7,381 nt of DNA, taken from Alphaproteobacteria bacterium. Its GTDB lineage: Bacteria > Pseudomonadota > Alphaproteobacteria > UBA8366 > GCA-2717185. Of this stretch, positions 1-5,476 are shown one piece after another (positions within the stretch are counted from its first letter, which is position 1; the number at the start of each line of letters is the position of its first letter). The notes under the pieces were generated by a model. It searched no databases, was not told the DNA's origin, and was given only the letters and a program-made list of their open reading frames with translations. Where the stretch lies: contig JAESSL010000143.1 of NCBI GenBank assembly GCA_016764135.1, forward strand, positions 1 through 7,381, given 5' to 3'. The position numbers were made by a program, and so were the translations under genes.

Positions 1-485
1 GATGGAGTCGCGTCGACGAGCTCGAAATGGGAGCCTTTCATCGAGACCGGCGCATCCGTCCACAACCGCACGATAGCGTCGAGGTTTTCTTCAAACCGCG
101 AGGCGCGCTCCGACATATTGGTGCCGAACGCCTTGAGTTCGACATCGCGATAGCCGAGGCCCGCGCCAAAAATCAAACGCCCTTTCGACATAATGTCGAG
201 GGTCGCCAACTGCTCCGCAATATCGAGTGGTTTGTGCAAGGATAACAGAATGATGCCGGTAATCAGGCTGAGGGACGGGCATTCGGCCATGACTCGCGCC
301 AGAAACGGAATTTGCTGTAATTCTTGCAATGGATAGCCTGCATAATGCTGACCCTTGAGAACGCTTGAAAACCCTAGTTTCTCCGCCAGCCGCGCCTGAT
401 CCATAAGTTCGTCAAAGCGCACTGTCATGTCATCGTCTGCAGAGTATTGCCCGCGAATAAACAACCCGTATTTCATTTTTCCCAT
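1..485 (-). CDS. LLM class flavin-dependent oxidoreductase (luciferase-like monooxygenase), C-terminus outside window
   Basis: The minus strand is open from ATG 485 to the left edge, giving about 161 residues of the N-terminal half. The protein begins MGKMKYGLFIRG and shows typical bacterial-luciferase-like (alpha/beta barrel) features: the early K-x-G-L-F strand, an A-E-K-L-G-F helix end, the I-T-G-I-I-L-L-S-L-H strand, the block D-I-x-S-x-G-R-L-x-F-G-x-G-L-G-Y, and R-x-x-R-F-E-E-N-L-D. In this superfamily these regions bind FMN or F420 and lead to oxidation of an organic substrate. An alternative in-frame ATG lies at 476, giving MKYGLF. I prefer 485 because an AAGG sits about 11 bases upstream, whereas 476 has no well-spaced site. 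It diverges from the LLM gene at 605, sharing a 119-base intergenic region. The two proteins are clearly different subfamilies rather than recent duplicates. The substrate is unknown. The 3' end lies beyond the window, so total length cannot be judged. Confidence 0.88.
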   Translation of the reverse strand, partial: MGKMKYGLFIRGQYSADDDMTVRFDELMDQARLAEKLGFSSVLKGQHYAGYPLQELQQIPFLARVMAECPSLSLITGIILLSLHKPLDIAEQLATLDIMSKGRLIFGAGLGYRDVELKAFGTNMSERASRFEENLDAIVRLWTDAPVSMKGSHFELVDATP

Positions 486-604
486 GATGGCTTTGACCTT
501 TTTTCCACGACGGCTTTGACATTTCGAGCGGTTGCTTGGGGCGGCCTTTGACGGCACACTCTGTCGCAAGAGTTTACATATTTTTCGATGAGGAGAAGTA
601 AGCG
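486..604. promoter_or_regulatory. Divergent promoter region with three TTTGAC direct repeats
   Basis: This 119-base stretch separates two head-to-head LLM genes and must hold the 5' signals of both. It contains three same-orientation copies of GGC(C)TTTGAC, at 489-497, 512-520 and 543-552. The TTTGAC cores start 23 and 32 bases apart, close to two and three helical turns, which would suit a regulator binding one face of the DNA. The middle copy gives a perfect TTGACA (516-521) and the third TTGACG (548-553). Neither has a convincing -10 at normal spacing; TACATA at 575-580 is too distant. AGGAG at 591-595, nine bases before the ATG at 605, is the ribosome binding site of the rightward gene. 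A regulatory role for the repeats is inference. Confidence 0.4.
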
Positions 605-1651
605 ATGCAGGTGACGACATCAATGCCCATAGCGACTCTCAATGAGGTTGGACCCGCAGCGTTGGCGGCGGAGGCCGCCGGGTTTGACGGCGTCGCCACG
701 ATGGAGAATTCCAACAATCCGTTTCTGCCGCTCGCCATTGCGGCGACGACGACGGAGCGGGTGCAGCTGATGACCGGCATCGCCATTGCGTTCGCCCGCA
801 GCCCCATGACCGTTGCGAATATCTCCCATGATCTGCAACTGGCGTCCGGTGGGCGGTTCAAACTGGGGCTGGGCAGTCAGGTGAAAGGGCATAACGAGCG
901 GCGCTTCAGCGCGCCGTGGACGCCGCCCGCGCCGCGCATGAGGGAGTATGTTCAGGCCCTGCGCGCAATCTGGCGCTGTTGGGAAAATGACGAGCCGCTG
1001 AACTTCACGGGCGAGCACTACAATTTCACTTTGATGACGCCGCATTTCGTACCCGAGAAGACAAATCTTCCGATGACGCCCATCACCATTGCAGCGGTGG
1101 GGCCGGCGATGCTGCGCGTGGCGGGGCAATATTGCGACGGCGCGCAATTGCACCCGTTCTGCACCCGGCGCTATGTGGAGGAAGTTGTCATGGCGCGAAT
1201 TTCGGCTGGCATGGCGCAGTCAAAGCTGACCCGTGAGAATTTCGAAATTTCCGGTGGCGGGTTTATTGTCACGGGCCCGGATCAGGAAACCGTTGACAAG
1301 ATCTTTGAATATGTCCGCTATCGCGTCGCCTTTTACGGATCGACGCGAAGCTACTGGCCTGTCTTTGAACTCCATGGATTGATGGATTTGGGCGCCAAGC
1401 TGCATCGGTTGGTCAAAGACGGGAAGTGGGATGATCTGGCGTGTGAGGTCTCCGACGATGTGGTGCATCTGTTCGCCGCCGTCGGTCGCCATGATGAGAT
1501 CGCAAAGGCTATCGAAGCGCGGTTTGGCGGCGTGAGCGACACGGTGCAGGCGATCGCCGCGCCCGATGCGACCCCAGACCTGACGCCGGACCTCATTCAG
1601 GACATTCAGAAAATAGACTCGCCCTTTAAGGGATTTGCAACGTCCTGGTAA
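605..1651 (+). CDS. LLM class flavin-dependent oxidoreductase, TIGR03617-like (F420- or FMN-dependent)
   Basis: A complete 348-residue protein. The start ATG 605 is supported by AGGAG nine bases upstream. It has a luciferase-like barrel: A-A-E-A-A-G-F-D-G near residue 22, a T-G-I-A-I-A-F-A-R-S-P strand near 57, and A-S-G-G-R-F-K-L-G-L-G-S-Q-V-K-G-H near 80. This is followed by F-S-A-P-W and R-M-R-E-Y-V-Q-A-L-R-A-I-W. That block is characteristic of the group annotated as probable F420-dependent oxidoreductase (TIGR03617 type). Whether the cofactor is F420 or FMN cannot be decided here; many proteobacterial LLMs use FMN. The last 30 residues are rich in D-x-T-P-D-L repeats and probably form an exposed tail. 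It diverges from the LLM at 1-485 and ends nine bases from the convergent CoA-transferase stop. It probably oxidises an organic substrate in the cytoplasm; the substrate is unknown. Confidence 0.9.
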   Translation: MQVTTSMPIATLNEVGPAALAAEAAGFDGVATMENSNNPFLPLAIAATTTERVQLMTGIAIAFARSPMTVANISHDLQLASGGRFKLGLGSQVKGHNERRFSAPWTPPAPRMREYVQALRAIWRCWENDEPLNFTGEHYNFTLMTPHFVPEKTNLPMTPITIAAVGPAMLRVAGQYCDGAQLHPFCTRRYVEEVVMARISAGMAQSKLTRENFEISGGGFIVTGPDQETVDKIFEYVRYRVAFYGSTRSYWPVFELHGLMDLGAKLHRLVKDGKWDDLACEVSDDVVHLFAAVGRHDEIAKAIEARFGGVSDTVQAIAAPDATPDLTPDLIQDIQKIDSPFKGFATSW

Positions 1652-1660
1652 GCCGGGCGT

Positions 1661-2817
1661 TTAGCCCTTCTGGCGCGCGCTTTTCTCCAGCTCGGCGATG
1701 ACTTCGTCGTCGTGTTCGCCTAAAAGTGGCGGCGCGCGGCGTACGCCGATTTTCTCGCCCGATAAGCGTAGCGGCGAAATAAAGGTTTTGGTCGTTTGGC
1801 CGTCTGGCAGTGTGATGTCCTGCACCCATTCCATATGGTCCGTTTGTTTGTCGGCTAGCGCCTCGGCGTAATCATTGATTGGCGCGCAGGGAACGCCGCG
1901 CTTGGTTAGGCGCTCCAAAAGCTCATTCGCGGAGAATTCAGCAAATTCCGTCTCCAATATTTCACAAAGGATCGTTTGATTTTCTGCGCGGTCCGCGATG
2001 GTTTTAAAGCGGGGGTCGTCCAATAAGTCACGACGACCAATTTCGTCGCAAACACTGGTCCACAGTCGGTCATTCCCGGCCGCCATGGCGAAATAGTCGT
2101 CTTTGGCGCGGAACGCTTGATACGGCGCATTTCGGTGATGGGCCGATCCAATACGGCCCGGATTTTCGCCACTGCCGAACCAGGCGTGGGTCTGCAAGGC
2201 GGCCATGCCCAGCGTCACCCCCATCATGGAAACGTCGATATGGTCGCCTCCACCGCCATGGTCGACCTTTCGCAGGGCGGCGGCGATGGCGTAGGCGGCG
2301 TGCAGGGAGGCGCCAAAGTCCGCGATGGGAACGCCACATTTTACCGGCGCGCCGTCAGCTTCACCGGTTACGCTCATGACGCCCGCGATGGCCTGCACCG
2401 TCAGATCAAATCCGCCTTCGCGGGCGCGGGGTCCATCCTGACCATGGGCGGATACGGAGCAATAAATCAGATTCGGATGATCGGCGGAGAGGCTCGCGTA
2501 ATCGAGACCGAACTTGGCCATTGTGCCGGGCCTGAAGTTTTCCAGCACCACATCAGCCGACAGACATAGTCGTCGCGCGATTTCACAATCCTTTTCCTGT
2601 TTCAAATCGAGCGCCACGGAACGCTTGTTTCGGTTTAAAGAGACGAACAGGCTGCTGAAGTCGCCGGTGAGGGGGGCCATTGGCGCAAATTGTCGCCGCC
2701 TTCGGGCGGCTCCACCTTGATGACGTCCGCGCCCATATCGCCTAGAATCATGCCGCAATACGGCCCGGCGGCAAACTGACAAAATTCGATGACTTTTACG
2801 TCGCTTAAAGGGAGCAT
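1661..2817 (-). CDS. CaiB/BaiF (class III) CoA-transferase, reading frame interrupted by a -1 frameshift
   Basis: The gene reads in two frames. From ATG 2817 (AGAGG about five bases upstream) the first frame gives MLPLSDVKVIEFCQFAAGPY, then the family block L-G-D-M-G-A-D-V-I-K-V-E-P-P-x-G-G-D, up to N-L-R-Q-W-P-P. The match then continues in the -1 frame as L-T-G-D-F-S-S-L-F-V-S-L-N-R-N-K-R-S-V-A-L-D-L-K and runs to TAA 1661-1663. Joined, this is about 385 residues, normal for family III transferases. Other family motifs are V-L-E-N-F-R-P-G (about 91-98), H-G-Q-D-G-P (125-130), the Q-A-x-x-G-x-M-S-V-T-G-E block (142-153), and G-V-P-I-A-D, whose Asp167 aligns with the catalytic aspartate of formyl-CoA transferase. 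Such enzymes move CoA between carboxylic acids through an aspartyl-CoA thioester intermediate. The acids are unknown here. It diverges from the crotonase-like gene at 2930, a plausible pathway partner. Except for the shift, conservation looks intact over the full length, so sequencing error, recent mutation or recoding are all possible. Confidence 0.87.
2671..2676 (-). other. Frameshift point in a C6 homopolymer of the CoA-transferase gene
   Basis: On the coding (minus) strand the sequence TGG CCC CCC TCA occurs where the family match changes frame. Adding one C would give TGG CCC CCC CTC ACC (W-P-P-L-T) and restore a single uninterrupted frame. Without it, the first frame continues as S-P-A-T-S-A-A-C-S-S-L and stops at 2635. 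No well-spaced ribosome binding site precedes the internal ATG at 2680, so a separate downstream gene is unlikely. A -1 slip on the proline codons would produce the same joined protein, but G CCC CCC is not a canonical slippery heptamer. A one-base assembly error or a real mutation is more likely. Confidence 0.8.
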
Positions 2818-2929
2818 GACGCCTCTGCGTGCTGGTTATGGCGTGCTGGTTATAGCGGGACGGTTTTCGTACAGTCGTCCTCTGACAACATCATGATTTT
2901 GTATCGTTAATTTCACAAGGGATGGTTTT
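2818..2929. promoter_or_regulatory. Divergent intergenic region between CoA-transferase and crotonase-like genes
   Basis: This 112-base gap carries the 5' signals of both divergent genes. The side next to the CoA-transferase holds AGAGG (its ribosome binding site) and a 14-bp tandem repeat. For the rightward gene there is a weak promoter candidate: CTGACA at 2882-2887, an 18-base spacer and GTTAAT at 2906-2911. AAGGGA at 2917-2922 is its ribosome binding site, seven bases before ATG 2930. An 8-base palindrome ATCATGAT lies at 2890-2897. The promoter assignment is tentative. Confidence 0.3.
2827..2854. repeat. Two-copy 14-bp tandem repeat (GCGTGCTGGTTATR)
   Basis: GCGTGCTGGTTATG (2827-2840) is followed directly by GCGTGCTGGTTATA (2841-2854), differing only in the last base. 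It begins nine bases upstream of the CoA-transferase start codon, inside its presumed 5' untranslated region. It may be a simple replication-slippage duplication or a paired binding site; the sequence does not decide. Confidence 0.8.
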
Positions 2930-3661
2930 ATGGCGTCTGAATTAATCGTGGCGAAAGAGGGGCCTTTGACGCGCCTCACCCTGAACCGTCCGGATCGCGG
3001 CAATGCGCTGAACCCGGCGCTGGTCGAGGCCTTGATCGCGGGGTTAGGGGACGCCTCGAGCGATGGCTCGCGCATCGTGGTCTTGCAAGGGGCTGGGAAG
3101 TCTCTGTGTTCCGGATTTGACCTGACGAATTTTGACGATCTCAGCGATGGCGACCTGGTCACCCGATTGGTGCGTATCGAAGTCATGTTGCAGACATTGC
3201 ATCATATGCCCTTGCCCACTTTGGCGCTGGCGCATGGTCGAAATTTTGGCGCCGGCGCGGATCTGTTTTGCGCGTGCAGTCAAAGGGTGACCACGTCTGA
3301 CGCGCAATTCAGGATGCCGGGCCTGTCCTTTGGCGTGGTGTTGGGCGCGCGGCGATTGGCGCTGCGGGTTGGGCAGGACACTGCGCGCGATATTCAAAAC
3401 GCCGGGCGGACTTTTAGCGGCGATGAGGCGGCGCAGAATAATTTCGCCAGCCAGACGGCGGCGGCGGAAGGGTGGCCGGATCTTATCAAAACGGCGACAC
3501 AGGACGCTGGCGTGATCTCCGCAACTGCGACGGCTGGCTTGTTTCGTGCGACCGCAGTGGACACCAACGCCTGCGACATGGCGGATCTCGCGCGTTCGGC
3601 CAGCACGCCTGGTTTGTCTGATCGAATTCGGGATTATCGCGACTCCATGAAACGGCGGTGA
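2930..3661 (+). CDS. Enoyl-CoA hydratase/isomerase (crotonase) family protein with atypical active site
   Basis: A complete 243-residue protein, slightly short for the family's usual 250-260. Start ATG 2930 follows AAGGGA by seven bases. Crotonase features in order: L-T-L-N-R-P-D-R-G-N-A-L-N (16-28), the first oxyanion-hole region G-A-G-K-S-L-C-S-G-F-D-L (54-65), the second oxyanion-hole region H-G-R-N-F-G-A-G-A-D-L (102-112), and the F-R-M-P-G-L-S-F-G-V block (127-136). By motif alignment with rat mitochondrial enoyl-CoA hydratase, Glu144 is replaced by Asp111 and Glu164 by Gly131, so the usual pair of catalytic glutamates is absent. The fold should still bind a CoA thioester, but ordinary hydratase chemistry is doubtful. 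Isomerase, dehalogenase-like, hydrolase or non-catalytic roles are possible. It diverges from the CoA-transferase gene, suggesting a shared CoA-ester pathway, and lies 59 bases before the receiver gene on the same strand. Confidence 0.87.
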   Translation: MASELIVAKEGPLTRLTLNRPDRGNALNPALVEALIAGLGDASSDGSRIVVLQGAGKSLCSGFDLTNFDDLSDGDLVTRLVRIEVMLQTLHHMPLPTLALAHGRNFGAGADLFCACSQRVTTSDAQFRMPGLSFGVVLGARRLALRVGQDTARDIQNAGRTFSGDEAAQNNFASQTAAAEGWPDLIKTATQDAGVISATATAGLFRATAVDTNACDMADLARSASTPGLSDRIRDYRDSMKRR

Positions 3662-3688
3662 GGCGCAATCCTTTACGGCCTCAGTTGT

Positions 3689-3718
3689 TTTCCCCTAAAG
3701 TGATCGGATAAGGGGAAA
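3689..3718 (+). promoter_or_regulatory. Inverted repeat that enclosed the Shine-Dalgarno of the receiver gene
   Basis: TTTCCCCT (3689-3696) and AGGGGAAA (3711-3718) form a perfect 8-bp stem with a 14-base loop. The right arm contains the AGGGGA ribosome binding site (3711-3716), and ATG 3721 follows two bases after the stem. In RNA this hairpin would mask the ribosome binding site of the response regulator. It could therefore control translation, or reduce read-through expression from the upstream crotonase gene. It lacks a following U-run, so it is not a standard intrinsic terminator. As DNA it could also be an operator. Function is inference. Confidence 0.5.
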
Positions 3719-3720
3719 TC

Positions 3721-4107
3721 ATGACAACCACCTACAGACCGAGGGTTCTCGTCGTTGATGACGACAGTTCAATTCGGGCGTTGATTTCGATTATTTTGGA
3801 ATCGCTGAATTGCGACGTCGTCGGCGAGGGAAAAAATGGTGCGGAGGCTGTTGCGCTGTTTTCCGAAATGAAACCGGACCTTGTTCTTCTTGATGTTCAG
3901 ATGCCGGGGATGAATGGTGTAATGGCGCTCAAGAAAATGCTGAGCATGGATTCCAGCGCGTCTATCGTCATGTTGACGATTGTGGATGATGTGAATGTCG
4001 CCGATGATTGCATTCTTGCGGGCGCCAAGGATTACATCCGTAAAGACCGAAGCCCGGATGCCTTGAAGGCGCGAATTGCGCGCGCGACGAGCGTCTTGGG
4101 GGCGTAA
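3721..4107 (+). CDS. Stand-alone response regulator receiver (CheY-like)
   Basis: A complete 128-residue protein made only of a REC domain. It shows the acidic cluster V-V-D-D-D (Asp13-15), the phospho-acceptor Asp58 in L-L-D-V-Q-M-P-G-M-N-G, the switch Thr86 after I-V-M-L, and the conserved Lys108 after Y-I-R. Lys108 is followed by Asp rather than the common Pro. There is no output domain, so it should act by protein contact, as CheY or Spo0F-type relays do. No histidine kinase, chemotaxis or flagellar gene is nearby, so partner and output are unknown. AGGGGA lies just upstream of ATG 3721, within an inverted repeat. The next gene, a selenoprotein, follows after 82 bases on the same strand. 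Whether they are cotranscribed is uncertain. Confidence 0.93.
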   Translation: MTTTYRPRVLVVDDDSSIRALISIILESLNCDVVGEGKNGAEAVALFSEMKPDLVLLDVQMPGMNGVMALKKMLSMDSSASIVMLTIVDDVNVADDCILAGAKDYIRKDRSPDALKARIARATSVLGA

Positions 4108-4114
4108 TCCTGAT

Positions 4115-4170
4115 GGACGGCGATAATAAATTGCGACAAATAAACTGCGACGGAATTTGAAACGCCGTCC
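4115..4170 (+). promoter_or_regulatory. Leader inverted repeat upstream of the selenoprotein gene
   Basis: GGACGGCG (4115-4122) and CGCCGTCC (4163-4170) are perfect 8-bp complements separated by 40 bases, just after the receiver stop. The ribosome binding site AAGGAG (4179-4184) of the selenoprotein gene lies eight bases downstream of the right arm and stays exposed. The enclosed loop is AT-rich and contains a 14-bp-period direct repeat. No U-run follows, so it is not an intrinsic terminator. A role as operator or RNA control element is inference. Confidence 0.4.
4125..4151. repeat. Direct repeat of AATAAAYTGCGAC, 14-bp period
   Basis: AATAAATTGCGAC (4125-4137) recurs as AATAAACTGCGAC (4139-4151), 12 of 13 bases identical with one base between copies. 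It lies in the loop of the leader inverted repeat, 38 bases before the selenoprotein start codon. Possible paired regulator half-sites or a slippage duplication. Confidence 0.7.
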
Positions 4171-4189
4171 TGACTGTTAAGGAGACCGC

Positions 4190-5464
4190 ATGGCGCGTCT
4201 GGAAAGTGTTCCGTTAAGTGAACGCAAAATGATGATTGAGCTGGATTGTTCCGGGTTCGATAATCGAAATCCATTTGTTCCACCTAAGCCGTTGAACCAG
4301 CGCCGGGTGGCGATTGTCTCCACCGCCGCGTTGAATTTACGGGGCGATGCGGTCTATCAGCGCGACGCGACGGATTTTCGGATCATCCCCGGTGAGGTCG
4401 ATCCCGCTGATGTGGTCATGAGCCATGTCTCGGTAAATTTTGATCGCACGGGCTTTCAACAGGATCTGAATGTCTGTTTCCCTATCGAGCGATTGCGTGA
4501 ATTGTCGCATGACGGCGTTATCGGTTCGGTCGCAAATTTCCACTTTACCGTTTCCGGAGCGGCGCACCCTTCGGATCTGGAGCCTTCCGCGCGCGCCATG
4601 GCGCAAACGATGAAGGCCGACGGCGTCGACACGGTTTTGCTGGTCCCCATCTGACCCAAATGTACGCGCGCCGTTGGCGGGCTGGGGATTATATTTGAAG
4701 AAGAAGGGCTGGCGACGACACAGATCAGCCTGATCCGACTCCACACGGAGCGAACCAATCCGCCGCGCGCGCTTTGGGTGCCGTTTGAATTGGGGCGTCC
4801 GCTAGGCGTTCCCAATGACATCGCGTTTCAGAAAAGGGTGCTGGCGGCGGCGTTCACCTTGCTGGAGGAAGAATCCGGACCTGTTCTGGTGGATTATTCG
4901 GAGGAGGCGCCGGACGAAGGGGGCGCGCTGGACGACGAGGCGATGACGGGACTTGTCTGTGCAATCGACTTGCCGAAACTTCCCGACCTGGACGCGCCGA
5001 CTAGCGAAATTGGTCGCGCGTTGCTGGTGGAAATGGATGGATTGGCGCCGTGGTATGATCTGGCGGTGCGAGCCCGGGGGCGGACGACAGTTGGGCCCAG
5101 CGGATTGGACATCAAGGATGCGGCGAAATATTTCACGGCCTTTTTGGGGGATCAAAATACGCCGGCGCCGCGCGATGACTTGCTCAAGGGGCGCGTTCTG
5201 AAACTCGCCTATGAGGATTTAAAGGCGTATTATACCGAATCCATTACCGCTCAGCCCGGATATGGATCGAGCCTGAAAGTTGAGAACTGGTTGTTCCACG
5301 AAACGACGCTGGGGCGCGCGCTCTGGGCGTTGCGTGATATATGCCAAGCCAGTGACGATGAGTATTACCAATATCTTGGTAAGAACTCGATCATCCCGGA
5401 CCGGCAAATCAACCCACCGGAAGAGTCCGCTCAATTAACCGGCCGGAAGAGCCAGCTCAATTAA
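4190..5464 (+). CDS. Selenoprotein: GrdB/PrdB-like (glycine/sarcosine/betaine/D-proline reductase selenoprotein B family), UGA-encoded Sec155
   Basis: One 424-residue protein read through an in-frame TGA at 4652-4654. ATG 4190 follows AAGGAG by five bases. The frame is open on both sides of this single TGA up to TAA 5462-5464. The N-terminal part has R-R-V-A-I-V-S-T-A-A-L, R-I-I-P-G-E, D-V-V-M-S-H-V-S-V-N-F-D-R-T-G-F-Q-Q-D, and V-I-G-S-V-A-N-F-H-F. Then comes V-L-L-V-P-I-U-P-K-C (Sec155, Cys158), and after it R-A-L-W-V-P-F-E-L-G-R-P-L-G-V-P-N-D. I recognise this as the selenoprotein B reductase family, in which Sec sits in a U-x-x-C redox motif. Clostridial relatives reductively cleave C-N bonds of amino acids or betaine together with partner subunits. 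None are visible here, so the substrate and even a reductase role are inferred. A SECIS candidate follows the UGA. Conventional gene calling would give fragments of 154 and 228 residues. The C-terminus has been altered by a 26-bp tandem duplication. Function requires SelA, SelB, SelD and tRNA-Sec elsewhere in the genome. Confidence 0.9.
4652..4654 (+). other. UGA selenocysteine codon (Sec155)
   Basis: The TGA lies within a continuous family match: V-L-L-V-P-I before it and P-K-C-T-R-A-V-G after it, all in the same frame. The resulting U-x-x-C resembles thioredoxin-type redox motifs and sits where this family carries Sec. Clostridial GrdB proteins, as I recall, have U-x-x-C-x-x-C; here the third position is Ala161. 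Chain termination or a sequencing error are less likely because the frame stays open and conserved for 269 further codons. Confidence 0.9.
4655..4686 (+). promoter_or_regulatory. Candidate bacterial SECIS element
   Basis: Directly after the UGA the mRNA can fold as an outer helix CCCA/UGGG (4655-4658 with 4683-4686), a 5' bulge of seven bases including two U (4659-4665), a short GC/GC pair (4666-4667 with 4681-4682), a G-G mismatch, and an inner helix CGCC/GGCG (4669-4672 with 4676-4679). The apical loop is GUU (4673-4675). The loop begins 18 bases after the UGA and starts with GU, as in the Escherichia coli fdhF element that SelB recognises. I drew the pairing by hand and have no energy value. 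The element also codes for protein, as bacterial SECIS elements do. Confidence 0.65.
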
Positions 5465-5468
5465 CCGG
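5417..5468. repeat. Two-copy 26-bp tandem repeat across the selenoprotein stop codon
   Basis: Two adjacent 26-bp units (5417-5442 and 5443-5468) each begin CCGGAAGAG and end CTCAATTAACCGG, with 24 of 26 bases identical (differences at unit positions 10 and 12). Since 26 is not a multiple of three, the second copy is read in another frame and supplies the present stop, TAA 5462-5464. Removing one copy would end the protein at GGA TAG (TAG 5470-5472). So the last residues R-K-S-Q-L-N appear to be added by the duplication. Confidence 0.88.
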
Positions 5469-5476
5469 ATAGACCG

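Noticed and set aside
620..1153. Minus-strand open frame of 177 residues
   Set aside because: It is antisense to the well-supported LLM gene, with R/H/P-rich low-quality composition.
1..1651. The two LLM genes as a recent duplication
   Set aside because: The proteins share only the general luciferase-like fold signals, and their N-termini and motif details differ clearly.
1655..1667. Small hairpin GGGC-GTTTA-GCCC between convergent stops, considered as a terminator
   Set aside because: The stem is only four base pairs with no T-run on either strand, too weak to call.
2117..2569. Plus-strand open frame of 150 residues
   Set aside because: It is antisense to the conserved part of the CoA-transferase and shows no recognisable domain.
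2671..2676. Programmed -1 frameshifting as the firm explanation for the CoA-transferase
   Set aside because: The site is not a canonical slippery heptamer and I saw no supporting stimulatory structure. It is kept only as one option in the finding.
1661..2782. A single 373-residue CoA-transferase starting near 2782
   Set aside because: Its first ~33 residues are arginine-rich and unlike the family. The true N-terminus is in the other frame from ATG 2817.
4778..5464. A separate 228-residue gene starting at ATG 4778
   Set aside because: It is in frame with the preceding stretch and has no ribosome binding site of its own. The family match runs continuously from the TGA at 4652, so it is the C-terminal part of the selenoprotein.
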